The notes under the pieces are model-generated. The model was not told the DNA's origin. It saw only the letters and a program-made list of their open reading frames with translations, and did no database searches. DNA of 64,000 nucleotides, from positions 434,001-498,000 of the forward strand of contig NZ_JAAVUS010000002.1 of the NCBI RefSeq assembly GCF_018449525.1, given 5' to 3'. Positions 45,502 through 54,380 of this stretch are shown piece after piece. Every line of letters begins with the position of its first letter. The stretch's first letter is position 1. Both the position numbers and the translations under genes were made by a program. The DNA is from Bradyrhizobium sp. dw_78. Its GTDB lineage: Bacteria > Pseudomonadota > Alphaproteobacteria > Rhizobiales > Xanthobacteraceae.

Positions 45502-46427
45502 TACGATCGGGCCTCACGTGACAACGCCGCTCCGAGGAAGCCGCCGGGGAAGAACAGCACGACGAGCAGCGCGACGGCCGAAACGATGAACGTCGCCAAT
45601 TCACCGGTCGGCCGCAGGAATTCGCCGGCAACGATCAGGAAGATGGCGCCGAGCGCCGCGCCCAGCACGGTGCGGCGGCCGCCGAGCACCGCGGCGACGA
45701 TGACGTTGACGCCGACGGCCACATCGACCACCGTGCCGACCGACGCGGTGCCGAAATAGAACACCAGCAGCGCGCCGGAGAGGCCCGAGAAGAAGGCGCT
45801 GACGATGAAGGCCGCGAGCTTGTGCTTGACGATGTTGAAGCCGAGCGCGCCGGCCTGAACCGGATCCTGCCCACTCGCCTGCAACACCAGGCCGATCGGC
45901 GATTGCGATAGCCCGTAGAGGATGGCCGCGCTGACGACCATGAAGCCGAGCGCGATCCAGTAATTGGCGTTGGCGTCGATCGTGATCACGTCGGGAATGG
46001 TCAGGCCGATCTCGCCGCCGGTGAGATCGGCGAACACCACGATGAAGTTCTGCAGCATCAGCACCGCGACGAGGGTCGTCAGGCCGAAATAAGGGCCGCG
46101 CAAGCGCAAGGCCGGCAGCGCCAGCACGAATCCGGCGACGACCGAGGCCAGTGCGCCGAGCACGATGCACAGATAGACCGACCATCCATACTCGTTATTG
46201 AGGATGCCCGCGGTGTAGGCGCCGACGCCGATCAGGAACGTGGGACCAAAGTTCACTTCGCCGGCGAAACCGAACAACAGGTCCCATGACATCGCGAACA
46301 CGCCGAAATAATACGCGACCGTGAGCAGGCCAAGAATGTAGCCGGAAACATAGAGCGGCAGCGTCGCGGCGACGATGACGACCAGCAGCGAGACGAAGAA
46401 CAGCCGCGATTTGAAAAAACCAGCCAT
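45501..46427 (-). CDS. branched-chain-type ABC permease, LivM-like (second system)
   Basis: A 308-residue permease of about nine helices with YYFGVFAMSWDLLFGFAGEVNFG as two overlapping segments, RGPYFGLTTLVAVLMLQN and the ATPase-contact loop ASGQDPVQAGALGFNI. ATG 46427 lies eight bases after a GGAGG; the ATG at 46433 overlaps the livH stop but is too close to that site. It couples LivH and the fused ATPase in one operon. Confidence 0.86.
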   Translation of the reverse strand: MAGFFKSRLFFVSLLVVIVAATLPLYVSGYILGLLTVAYYFGVFAMSWDLLFGFAGEVNFGPTFLIGVGAYTAGILNNEYGWSVYLCIVLGALASVVAGFVLALPALRLRGPYFGLTTLVAVLMLQNFIVVFADLTGGEIGLTIPDVITIDANANYWIALGFMVVSAAILYGLSQSPIGLVLQASGQDPVQAGALGFNIVKHKLAAFIVSAFFSGLSGALLVFYFGTASVGTVVDVAVGVNVIVAAVLGGRRTVLGAALGAIFLIVAGEFLRPTGELATFIVSAVALLVVLFFPGGFLGAALSREARS

Positions 46428-46429
46428 GC

Positions 46430-47305
46430 TCATCGCCTCCCGAGCAGGCCTTGCGGCCGGATATACATCACGACAACCAACAGCAGCAGCGCCGGAATGG
46501 TTCGATAGGCCGGCGAAATCAGGTAAGCGGTCAAGGTTTCGAGATAGCCGACCACAAAGGCCGCGATCAGGGAGCCGGACACGCTGCCAAGTCCGCCCAG
46601 CACGACGATCGAAAACGCGCTCGCCGTGAGCGGACCGACGCTGTAGGAGCTGACGCCGAGAAACATCCCGAGCAGTACGCCGGCGATGCCGGCCAGGATG
46701 CCGTAGATCGCCCACACCACGATATAGATATTGGTGAGTTCGAGCCCGAGCAGCGTGACGCCGCGCGGATTCATCGACGCCGCCAGCACCGCCTTGCCGG
46801 TCCGGGTGCGGTTGACCAGCAGCCACAGCAGCCCGATCACGAGGCAGCAGACCAGGGCGGTGAAGATCTCATTCCTCGGCGTACGCACGCCGAGGATGTC
46901 GACGACACCCTCGACGATCGGGAGCACCGTCTTGGCGTTGTTGGTGAAGAAATACGCGATCAGTTCCTGGATCATGATCCCCCACAGCAAGGTGCCGGTG
47001 AGAACGAAGATTTCCTTCTCTTCGTTCGGGATCCGCCGCGATTTCTGGATCGGCTGCACCACGGCGAAGTAGGTGAGGAGCGCCGCAACCAGCGCGACCG
47101 CGACGCCGAGCAGCGCGCCCAAATAAGTATCCAGATGCAGCACGCTGGCGGCCGCCCAGGCCGCCACCGCCGCCAGCACCATGATGGCGCCATGTGAAAG
47201 ATTAAGCACGCCGGAAACGCCGAAGATCAGCGTAAAGCCGGTCGCACCGAGCGCGTAGAGCGCACTGATGGCAAAGCCGTCGATCAGGATCTGGAACGCA
47301 AGCAT
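46430..47305 (-). CDS. branched-chain-type ABC permease, LivH-like (second system)
   Basis: The 291-residue permease has ILIDGFAISALYALGATGF and FGVSGVLNLSHGAIMVLAA, then LGGLGSVSGSLIAAFVVGYL. It contains an insertion with a charged segment KSRRIPNEEKEIFVL in the second loop, longer than in the first system. It lies 95 bp after its binding-protein gene, separated by a hairpin with a U-tract. Confidence 0.86.
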   Translation of the reverse strand: MLAFQILIDGFAISALYALGATGFTLIFGVSGVLNLSHGAIMVLAAVAAWAAASVLHLDTYLGALLGVAVALVAALLTYFAVVQPIQKSRRIPNEEKEIFVLTGTLLWGIMIQELIAYFFTNNAKTVLPIVEGVVDILGVRTPRNEIFTALVCCLVIGLLWLLVNRTRTGKAVLAASMNPRGVTLLGLELTNIYIVVWAIYGILAGIAGVLLGMFLGVSSYSVGPLTASAFSIVVLGGLGSVSGSLIAAFVVGYLETLTAYLISPAYRTIPALLLLVVVMYIRPQGLLGRR

Positions 47306-47358
47306 CTATAATGGCCACGGCAGCAGCGCTGCCCCACATTGGAAAAACTGCACAAGCG

Positions 47359-47385
47359 AAAAGGCTCCCGGGAAGACCCGGGAGC
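47359..47385 (-). terminator. intra-operon terminator/attenuator
   Basis: On the minus strand GCTCCCGGG and CCCGGGAGC form a perfect 9-bp stem (47364-47372, 47377-47385) with a 4-nt loop, followed by TTTT. It lies between the binding-protein stop and livH. Partial termination here would give excess binding protein over permease. Confidence 0.7.
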
Positions 47386-47400
47386 TCGTTCGTTCGAGTT

Positions 47401-48657
47401 TCAATTCGAGGTGACCTTGATGAAGTTCGGGAACTTCAACGGGCCCTTGGCCACTTCCTTCGGCCAGACCGCGACCTGCTGGCCGTCCTGCCACTGCGCC
47501 AGCAAGCCGGTAATGAGACCTTTGCCGTATTTGAGGCCGTGGGTGAATTCGTCGTCCTTGCCGTAGAACTGGACGCGGCCGATGGTCCCTTCCCAATCGG
47601 TCTTTTCCAGCGCATCCACCATCTTGTCAGCGTCGGTCGAACCGGCGCGCTTGATGGCGTCGGCGATGTAATAGACCTCGTCATAGGCGGTGTAGCCGGC
47701 ATAAGAAGGGTAGTTGCCGTACTTCTTCTTGAACGCCTCGGCAAACGGCACCGATTTCGGCGTCATGGCAACGCCCGGCCCGGCGACAGCCTGGAAAAGC
47801 ACACCGTCAGCGGCGTTGTTGGTGTCCTTGCCGAAGGTTTCGTTGGTCGCCTGCGAACTGATGCCGAGCATCGGGATCGGCACCTGCTGGTTCTTCCACT
47901 GCACCGTGGGCTGCACGCCGACATGGGAAATGCCGGTGATGATCACGTCAGGTTTCGAACCTTCGATCTTGTTGAAGATCGGCGTGAAATCCGTGGTGTC
48001 CGGCGAGAAGCGGATATGGTCGAGTTCCTTCAGGCCGATCTTGGGCAGGCAGGCCTCGTATCCGATATCGAGCGGCTTGGTCCAGGCCGCGTCCTCGCTC
48101 ATGATGACCGCGGTCTTCATGTGCTTTTCGTCGACCAGAAGATCCTTGGCGGCGTCGCAGACCGAAAGCGCCAGCGCCGCCGACGTCAGATAACCGTGGA
48201 AGGTATATTTGTTCTTCTCGTAGTCCTTGTGGACGCTGAGCGGGATTTCGTTGGAGGCGGCACCGGGAGTCACCAGCGGCGTCTTCAGGCGCGCGGCCCA
48301 CGGCATCAGCGCCAGCACCACTTCGCTGACATAGCTCGCGATCACGGCATGAACCTTGTCTTCGTTCACGGCGCGCTGGAAGGCGCGAACCGAATCCGCC
48401 GATGAGCTGTGATTGTCGTAGGTGACGATCTCGATCATGCGGCCATCGACGCCGCCCTTGGCGTTGATTTCATCCGCGGCCAGTTGCGCCGCCTGGGGAA
48501 TCGACGCGCCCGCGATCGCCTGGGCTTCCGCAATCACACCGAACTTGATGGGATCTGCAGCCAAAGCCTGACCGGAAGTCAGCAACAGGCCGATTGCGCT
48601 GGCTCCGAGAAGCCTACGCACTGACCAAAAAACAGGCGGCCTGGATGTATTCGTCAT
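47401..48657 (-). CDS. Liv-type ABC substrate-binding protein (second system)
   Basis: A 418-residue periplasmic protein with a signal peptide (ALA cleavage near residues 31-33), then DPIKFGVIAEAQAIAGASIP and a conserved hinge region YDEVYYIADAIKRAGS. The motif after the signal departs from the usual 'PLTG' type, so the ligand may be unusual. GGAGAG precedes ATG 48657. It heads the operon with LivH, LivM and the fused ATPase. Neighbouring GST and hydroxyacid dehydrogenase do not define the substrate. Confidence 0.84.
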   Translation of the reverse strand: MTNTSRPPVFWSVRRLLGASAIGLLLTSGQALAADPIKFGVIAEAQAIAGASIPQAAQLAADEINAKGGVDGRMIEIVTYDNHSSSADSVRAFQRAVNEDKVHAVIASYVSEVVLALMPWAARLKTPLVTPGAASNEIPLSVHKDYEKNKYTFHGYLTSAALALSVCDAAKDLLVDEKHMKTAVIMSEDAAWTKPLDIGYEACLPKIGLKELDHIRFSPDTTDFTPIFNKIEGSKPDVIITGISHVGVQPTVQWKNQQVPIPMLGISSQATNETFGKDTNNAADGVLFQAVAGPGVAMTPKSVPFAEAFKKKYGNYPSYAGYTAYDEVYYIADAIKRAGSTDADKMVDALEKTDWEGTIGRVQFYGKDDEFTHGLKYGKGLITGLLAQWQDGQQVAVWPKEVAKGPLKFPNFIKVTSN

Positions 48658-49296
48658 TTCGTTTCTCTCCACTAAGCTATTAATTTTTCTTGTGGCTATT
48701 TTAACCGTGCTTACACACCGGGCAAGCGAAACTGCAACCGAAATCGCGTTCGGACGACGCAACTTAAGTAGATAGACCTGACCTCCGCGCGGCCATGAAG
48801 AGGCCAAGCGCAAGCCATCAGCACTCTGAATGTCCGGAAATACCCGCATGCTGGAGAATTCCCGGCCAGTTTGTGCGCTGCAGGTGCGGCCCGGACGGCA
48901 AGCGGTTCACACCGCTCGATCTTCGGATCACGATCATGTCGCGGCAAGCACGCCAGCTTCGCATGCGTTGACAGCGAGCGAAAACCGCCGCGTCACGCAC
49001 CGCTGGTTATTCCCGGAGACGGAAAAATTCCAGCTGCACGCCGAACGTATCGGTGATGACACCGCTCGTCCCTGAACTGGCTTCCTGAAAAATCCGGCGC
49101 ACAGACATTCAAGCCCTGTTGCGTAAAGCCCGCAGGCACGGGATCGTCATGCGCGCGATCCGTTGCCTAAGGTTTTTCCACCCGGCACAGAGGCAGATCA
49201 GCGATCAGGCGGTCTAAGCCAGTCGCCGCCGGGTGCGGCATTGAGACGCAATGACGAATATCGGGAGAAACGCCGCCGCGGATAAAGCTCGATCCC
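48658..49296. other. 639-bp intergenic stretch, no gene seen
   Basis: Holds the promoter region of the second Liv operon on the minus strand. The short open frames lack ribosome sites and look like GC-rich noise. An inverted pair CACCCGGC/GCCGGGTG (49179-49186, 49228-49235) could form a hairpin of about 57 bases. No RNA gene recognised. Confidence 0.5.
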
Positions 49297-49602
49297 CTAT
49301 CCGGGATCTCGCAGTTGCGAAGAGATTTCAGGGGCCAGAATGCACCGGCCCTGCGGGTCGATCGACGCCGTTATTTTCTCGGCGGGCAACGTGCTCAGAA
49401 AATTCTGTAAAATCAGCCGGCTCTCATCGGAGAGGCTGAAAAGCCCGCGCACCATTTCGAGAAATCCCGGTTCTTCGCCGACATACAACAATTCGAGCAG
49501 TTCGGCGCTCGTATACCGTCCCAGAGCGGACATCAGCCGCTCCGTTTCGTCGATTGAACCGCTCTCGCCCGAGCGATCGAAATTGTAAATTACTGCAGTC
49601 AT
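49297..49602 (-). CDS. hypothetical protein, 101 residues
   Basis: Begins MTAVIYNFDRSGESGSID and is acidic and leucine-rich, with no membrane helix or signal peptide (ALGRYTSAELLELLYVGEEP, then LILQNFLSTLPAEKITASID). I do not recognise the family; it could be a small soluble helical protein. ATG 49602 has GGGGG upstream at suitable distance. The longer frame open to 49818 has a different composition upstream and was not used. Divergent from the TctB gene. Confidence 0.55.
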   Translation of the reverse strand: MTAVIYNFDRSGESGSIDETERLMSALGRYTSAELLELLYVGEEPGFLEMVRGLFSLSDESRLILQNFLSTLPAEKITASIDPQGRCILAPEISSQLRDPG

Positions 49603-50035
49603 TGATGCCCCCGTCGCCCAACGATAACGCCGCCAGCCTGCGCGCGCCATCGCGAATTCAATTTGAGGAGAATCAAGAGAACCGTCTGGCTGAACAGCCC
49701 CCGAGAGCAATCGTGGAACGGCCGCCCAGGATCTTTCGCTGTGAATCCAGGCGAAAAAGGCCGGTAGAATGCCCCTCTCCTCGCCTTTCTGCGGCGACCG
49801 CGCCGACATGGTGATCAATCGGTAAACTTACCTTGATCGGCGCGCCGCCCGCGCCCGATGCGAGTTGCCTGACCGCGGGATCTGCGACAACCGAGAATAT
49901 CGGATCATTGCCGAGGCAACTCATAATGGCCGCGCTCGCGAGATCCCTGCGGGGCGGATAGCGACGAGAGCTTATCTCGACAGGCCGCGGCTCTACGGGT
50001 AGGGTCCGGCAAAACATTACCTGGAGACACCCCCG
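49603..50035. other. 433-bp divergent intergenic region
   Basis: Lies between a minus-strand hypothetical gene and the TctBA operon and must contain promoters for both. I see no clear operator or repeat apart from short GC palindromes. GGAG at 50023 serves the TctB start. Confidence 0.4.
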
Positions 50036-50506
50036 TTGGAGAAGTTTAAGCTTAAACGCGACTATTACGCCGGGGGTCTGATGATCCTGATCGGCGTCGG
50101 AGCTGCGGTCATCGGGGCTGGCTACAAGTTCGGAAGCCTGGCCAGAATGGGGCCCGGATTTATGCCGGTCATGCTCGGCATCGTACTGGCCTTTCTCGGC
50201 ATCCTGATCGCCGGCACCACTCTGGCCTCCTCCGAGCCCGACGACGCCAGATTTCTGCCGGCCAACCCGCAATGGTTCGGCTGGGCCTGCATCATCGCGG
50301 GCCCGATCCTGTTCATCGTCCTTGGAACCTATGCCGGCATGATCCCCGCCGTGTTTGCCTGCGTCTTCGTCTGCGCGCTCGGAGACAAGACGGCCACCTA
50401 CAAATCGTCGGCCATCCTGGCGGCAGGCATTACGGTGTTCGGCGTCCTGCTGTTCCATTACCTGCTTGCTGTCCCGTTCCCCTTGATGCGCGGGGTCGAC
50501 CTGTGA
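50036..50506 (+). CDS. tctB: tripartite tricarboxylate transporter TctB family protein
   Basis: A 156-residue protein with four hydrophobic helices and the TctB-type pattern: DYYAGGLMILIGVGAAVIGAG, GPGFMPVMLGIVLAFLGILI, then two C-terminal helices. It starts with TTG at 50036 after GGAGACACC. It is the small membrane subunit of a secondary transporter that imports carboxylates with a periplasmic TctC. The palindrome GTTTAAGCTTAAAC overlaps codons 4-8. It overlaps tctA by 4 bp. Confidence 0.85.
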   Translation: MEKFKLKRDYYAGGLMILIGVGAAVIGAGYKFGSLARMGPGFMPVMLGIVLAFLGILIAGTTLASSEPDDARFLPANPQWFGWACIIAGPILFIVLGTYAGMIPAVFACVFVCALGDKTATYKSSAILAAGITVFGVLLFHYLLAVPFPLMRGVDL

Positions 50507-52062
50507 TTTCCACTGCCATTACCGATCTCTATTACGGCTTCGGCGTCGCGCTCGAGCCGCACAACCTGATGTACTGTTTTCTTGGCGTACTGGTCGGCAA
50601 TCTCGTCGGCGTGCTGCCTGGAATGGGACCGGTCGCCACGATTTCCATTCTGCTCCCGCTGACCTTCGGGATGCAGCCGGTGCCCGCGATCCTGATGCTG
50701 TCCGGCGTCTATTATGGCGCGCAATATGGCGGCGCCATCTGCTCGATCCTGCTGAATTTGCCGTGTCATCCGCCGCATGCCGTGACATGTCTCGACGGAT
50801 TTCCGATGACGAAGCAGGGCAAGGGCGGCACCGCGCTCGGCATCACCATCATCGCGGCCTTTATCGGCGCATCATTCGGCATCACCGAGATGATTTTCCT
50901 GGCGCCGTTCCTCGTCAAGATGGCGCTCGAATTCGGGCCGGCCGAAGTATGCTCGCTGATGCTGGTGGGATTGCTCGCGGGCTCGACGCTGGCCAAGGGA
51001 TCGCCGCTCAAGGGCATCGCGATGACGGTGTTCGGCCTGCTGGTCGGCATCGTCGGATCGGACATCGAGACCGGACAGCCGCGCTTCACTTTCGGTATCA
51101 CTGAATTGTTCGACGGCGTCGAAATCGTGGCGCTGGCGCTCGGCCTGTTCGGCGTGGCCGAATTCCTGAACAGCATCAACAATACCGAAACCGTCGACAT
51201 GAAATACGCCAAGGTCGGCATCTCCGACATGTTCCCGTCGAAGGCCGACCTCAAGAAGGCGTTTTTCCCGATGATCCGCGGCACGATACTTGGCAGCCTC
51301 TGCGCGCTGATTCCGGGCACCGGACCGACCATCGCTTCCTTCGTGTCCTACGCGACCGAGAAGAAGATATCGAAAACGCCGGAGCGTTTCGGTCACGGCG
51401 CGATCGAGGGGGTGGCATGTCCGGAGGCGTCGACGCACTCTTCGGTGCAGGGCGACTTCATTCCGACCATGAGCCTGGGCATTCCCGGCGATACCGTGAT
51501 GGCGCTGTTGTTGGGCGCGCTCATCATCCACGGCATCGTTCCTGGCCCGCAGCTCATCAGCCAGCACGCCGACATCTTCTGGGGCCTGATCGCAAGCTTC
51601 TGGATCGGCAACATCCTGCTGGTCGTTCTCAACGTGCCCATGATCGGCTTGTGGGTGAAGATGTTGAGCATTCCCTATCGCTATCTCTATCCGAGCGCGA
51701 TGTTCTTCGTCTGCATCGGCGTTTACGCCGCCAACAACGACATGTTCCAGGTCGGCGAGACGCTGTTCATCGGCATACTCGGCTACATCCTGCTGCGGCT
51801 CGATTTCCACCCGGCTCCGATCCTGCTCGGCTTCGTGCTTGGACCGCGCTTCGAGGAAAACTTCCGCCGCAGCCTGCTGATCTCGCGGGGCGACCTGACG
51901 ACCTTCATCGATCGCCCGATCAGCGCATTCTTTCTCCTCATCTGCGTCGTGCTGATCGGAGCCCAGATCTACGTCTGGCTGCGCAAGCCGAAGATTATCG
52001 AGGAAGAAAAAGCCATCGAGGCCCAGGTACCGACGACGCCCTATTCGGAACTGGCCGAATAG
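50503..52062 (+). CDS. tctA: tripartite tricarboxylate transporter permease TctA
   Basis: The 519-residue, about 12-helix permease has the TctA signatures LVGNLVGVLPGMGPVATISI, PVPAILMLSGVYYGAQYGG and the inverted-repeat counterpart GSLCALIPGTGPTIASFVSY, with THSSVQGDFIPTMSLGIPG. The GTG start at 50503 overlaps the tctB stop (GTGA). It is an inner-membrane proton/sodium symporter of carboxylates. No TctC binding-protein gene is in the operon, so a partner encoded elsewhere is expected. Confidence 0.9.
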   Translation: MISTAITDLYYGFGVALEPHNLMYCFLGVLVGNLVGVLPGMGPVATISILLPLTFGMQPVPAILMLSGVYYGAQYGGAICSILLNLPCHPPHAVTCLDGFPMTKQGKGGTALGITIIAAFIGASFGITEMIFLAPFLVKMALEFGPAEVCSLMLVGLLAGSTLAKGSPLKGIAMTVFGLLVGIVGSDIETGQPRFTFGITELFDGVEIVALALGLFGVAEFLNSINNTETVDMKYAKVGISDMFPSKADLKKAFFPMIRGTILGSLCALIPGTGPTIASFVSYATEKKISKTPERFGHGAIEGVACPEASTHSSVQGDFIPTMSLGIPGDTVMALLLGALIIHGIVPGPQLISQHADIFWGLIASFWIGNILLVVLNVPMIGLWVKMLSIPYRYLYPSAMFFVCIGVYAANNDMFQVGETLFIGILGYILLRLDFHPAPILLGFVLGPRFEENFRRSLLISRGDLTTFIDRPISAFFLLICVVLIGAQIYVWLRKPKIIEEEKAIEAQVPTTPYSELAE

Positions 52063-52105
52063 CTACCGCCTCTAATCCGCAGCCCTTGATTTTCTGCCTT
52101 TGATA

Positions 52106-52135
52106 AAGACCTCCGGCGACCCTGCCGGGGGTCTT
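52106..52135 (+). terminator. terminator-like hairpin after tctA
   Basis: AAGACCTCCGGC pairs with GCCGGGGGTCTT (one U-G pair) around the loop GACCCT, 43 bp past the tctA stop. No long U-tract follows. Confidence 0.6.
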
Positions 52136-52210
52136 GGATTCGGTGGGCAGCAAATTGGCCGAGCCATCGAAATCGCTGAATCCGGAACGATGCGCAGGCG
52201 CGCAAAAAAC

Positions 52211-52438
52211 TCAGCCGGCCAGCAACAGGCTCTCGTCAGCTGCATCGGGCGCGGTCTGGATCACCGGTCCCGCTGACGCAGCGTCGGCGCGTTCCTTGAG
52301 ACGGCAAGCCATCTCTTCCTGCGCCTTGTGATGCCATTTCTCGGCTTCGGCCAGCAGCCGCCAACTCTCGAGGGGCCGGAACACCGCGTTCTGGCGGCAC
52401 AGGGATTCCATCGCACGGTAGCGAGCGAGGTTGCTCAT
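52211..52438 (-). CDS. hypothetical protein, 75 residues
   Basis: Begins MSNLARYRAMESLCRQNAVF and contains a basic, aromatic helical stretch WRLLAEAEKWHHKAQEEM, with no signal or membrane segment. A GGAGG ribosome site lies six bases before ATG 52438, which supports translation. Short proteins with this 'LARYRAMESLCRQ' start are common as unannotated genes in Bradyrhizobium, as I recall. Function unknown. Confidence 0.65.
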   Translation of the reverse strand: MSNLARYRAMESLCRQNAVFRPLESWRLLAEAEKWHHKAQEEMACRLKERADAASAGPVIQTAPDAADESLLLAG

Positions 52439-52723
52439 CTCACGCCTCCAAGCAGGTCGCCCGGTATAATGTAAAGCCGATATTGAGACGGTCTCACAAC
52501 GCTTCGTCATCGACCGAGTTCCGCCGAAATCCTAAGGAACCCGCCTGATACGCGAGTATCGATAATGCAACTTGACGACGCGCGTACGACGCCATCGCTA
52601 AAAGCACCTGCCCGGCCTGCGATACCCGCCTTGGCAAGCTTCTTTTCGGGTGGAACGATCCGGCGCGGGACGATCGCTGTCATGGTACAAGAACGATCAG
52701 CTTGCTCGCAAGGAGTCGAAGCA

Positions 52724-53764
52724 GTGGCGCTACCGAAACACCTCCTGCCGACCACCGTGGTCGGAAGCTATCCGCAGCCGGACTGGCTGGTCGACCGCCA
52801 GTTGCTTTCAAAATCCGTTCCGCGAACCCGCATGACGCAGCTGTGGCGGATTCCGGACGCCTATCTTGAGCAGGCCCAGGACGATGCGACGGTCGTCGCC
52901 ATCCGCGACATGGAACGCGCCGGCATCGACATCGTGACCGATGGCGAGATCAGGCGGGAGAGTTACTCCAACCGTTTTGCAACCGAGCTGGAAGGCATCG
53001 ACACCGAAAATCCGGCCATCATCATCTCGCGGTCGGGCAATGCGACTCCGGTCCCGCGCATTGTCGGCGAAATCCGCCGCAACGGCCCGGTCGAACTCCG
53101 GGACATGGAATTCCTCCGCCGCAATACCGACCGCGCGGCCAAGATCACCCTGCCCGGCCCGTTCACGATGAGCCAGCAGGCCAGCAACGAGTTCTATAAG
53201 GACGACGAGGAACTGGCGATGGCGATGGCCGCCGCCGTCAACGCCGAAGCGCTCGAATTGCAGAAGGCCGGCGCCGATATCATCCAGCTCGACGAGCCCT
53301 GGGTGCGCAATGATCCCGCCTCCGCCAAGCGCTATGCCGTGAAGGCAATCAACCGCGCGCTGCAAGGCATCACGGTGCCGACGGTCGTGCATATCTGCTT
53401 CGGCTATGCCGCGGTCGTCCCCGGCGATACCAAGCCGTCGGGCTATTCCTTCCTGGCCGAACTCGACGATTCCATCGCCGAGCAAATTTCGATTGAAGCC
53501 GCGCAGCCCAGGCTCGATCTCGGCGTGCTCGCGGATCTGTCGTCGAAGAAAATCCTACTTGGCGTGATCGATCTCGGCGATCCCGAAATCGAGACCGCCG
53601 CCGTGATCGCCGATCGCATCCGCCACGGTCTCGATTATGTCTCCGCTGACCGGCTGATCCCGGCGCCGGATTGCGGCATGAAGTACATGCCGCGCCATGT
53701 CGCATTCGGCAAGCTCAAGGCGATGAGCGACGCCGCAGCCCTGGTCCGCCAGGAAATTAGCTAG
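52724..53764 (+). CDS. cobalamin-independent methionine synthase (core MetE-like)
   Basis: This 346-residue protein corresponds only to the C-terminal catalytic barrel of MetE: VGSYPQPDWL near the start, TDGEIRRESYSNRF, ITLPGPFTM (141-149), QLDEPW (188-193) and zinc ligands His223 and Cys225 (VVHICFGYA) with Cys317 (PDCGMK). Full MetE is about 750 residues. The start GTG 52724 follows AAGGAG; the frame extends upstream without a ribosome site. It may methylate homocysteine with a donor other than folate, or act in an O-demethylation reaction. Confidence 0.8.
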   Translation: MALPKHLLPTTVVGSYPQPDWLVDRQLLSKSVPRTRMTQLWRIPDAYLEQAQDDATVVAIRDMERAGIDIVTDGEIRRESYSNRFATELEGIDTENPAIIISRSGNATPVPRIVGEIRRNGPVELRDMEFLRRNTDRAAKITLPGPFTMSQQASNEFYKDDEELAMAMAAAVNAEALELQKAGADIIQLDEPWVRNDPASAKRYAVKAINRALQGITVPTVVHICFGYAAVVPGDTKPSGYSFLAELDDSIAEQISIEAAQPRLDLGVLADLSSKKILLGVIDLGDPEIETAAVIADRIRHGLDYVSADRLIPAPDCGMKYMPRHVAFGKLKAMSDAAALVRQEIS

Positions 53765-53770
53765 CTAAAA

Positions 53771-53894
53771 CCCTCTCGGTTCTGATGGAATCAGAACCGA
53801 GCTCACCTCTTTTGTTTTGACGCATTTACTTCACGCGAACCGGATGCCACCCCGGATCAAGTCCGGGGCAGGCTTTCGCTCGAAAACGCTATAA
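53771..53894. repeat. palindromic repeat, family A copy with a nested hairpin
   Basis: CTCGGTTCTGA/TCAGAACCGAG (11-bp arms, 53775-53785 and 53791-53801), then the core TTTTGTTTTGACGCATTTAC, then a tail GCTCGAAAACGCTATA. Unlike the other copies, it holds an extra hairpin CCCCGGA-TCAAG-TCCGGGG (53850-53868) within the tail. Confidence 0.75.
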
Positions 53895-53929
53895 GAGATT
53901 AAGGCGTTGGCCCAAAGCCGCTCACGCCG

Positions 53930-54307
53930 TTAGCCGTTCTCCAGTTCCTTGAATGCCTCGCGGGCGATGCGGAAACTGTCGATGCCCGCGGGAACGCCTG
54001 CATACACCGCGACCTGCAGGAATATTTCCTTGATCTCGTCCTTGGTGAGGCCATTTTTCAGCGCCGCCTTGACATGCAGCTTCAGCTCGTGCGGCCGGTT
54101 GAGCACGCTGATCATCGCCAGATTGACGATGCTGCGGGTGCGGCGGTCGACGCCCGGACGGGCCCACAATGCGCCCCAGCAGAATTCAGTCGACCATTCG
54201 GCCATCGTGCGCGTGAACTCGTCGGCACCGGCGATCGACTTGTTGACGTAGTCCTCGCCAAGCACCTCTTTGCGGACCTTGAGTCCCTTATCAAATAATT
54301 CAGTCAT
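53930..54307 (-). CDS. carboxymuconolactone decarboxylase family protein (PcaC-like)
   Basis: A 125-residue AhpD/CMD-fold protein with VRKEVLGEDYVNKSIAGAD, TRSIVNLAMISVLNRPHELK and LTKDEIKEIFLQVAVYAGVP. Length and the whole pattern match 4-carboxymuconolactone decarboxylase, which converts the lactone of the protocatechuate pathway to beta-ketoadipate enol-lactone. No other pca gene is adjacent. CXXC of AhpD peroxidases is absent, so reductase activity is unlikely. ATG 54307 gives the family length; an upstream in-frame start at 54358 is less likely. Confidence 0.82.
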   Translation of the reverse strand: MTELFDKGLKVRKEVLGEDYVNKSIAGADEFTRTMAEWSTEFCWGALWARPGVDRRTRSIVNLAMISVLNRPHELKLHVKAALKNGLTKDEIKEIFLQVAVYAGVPAGIDSFRIAREAFKELENG

Positions 54308-54380
54308 GGTTTGCCTTGCCTCATTTCTTGTGCGGGACGGAATCGTCTGCGCAGTCATAAACCTTGTTGGGCCTCCAATC

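Noticed and set aside
48711..49075. Short open frames in the gap before the second Liv operon, one reading DTFGVQLEFF like a VOC C-terminus
   Set aside because: The resemblance is confined to about ten residues and the frame stops at once; too weak to call a pseudogene.
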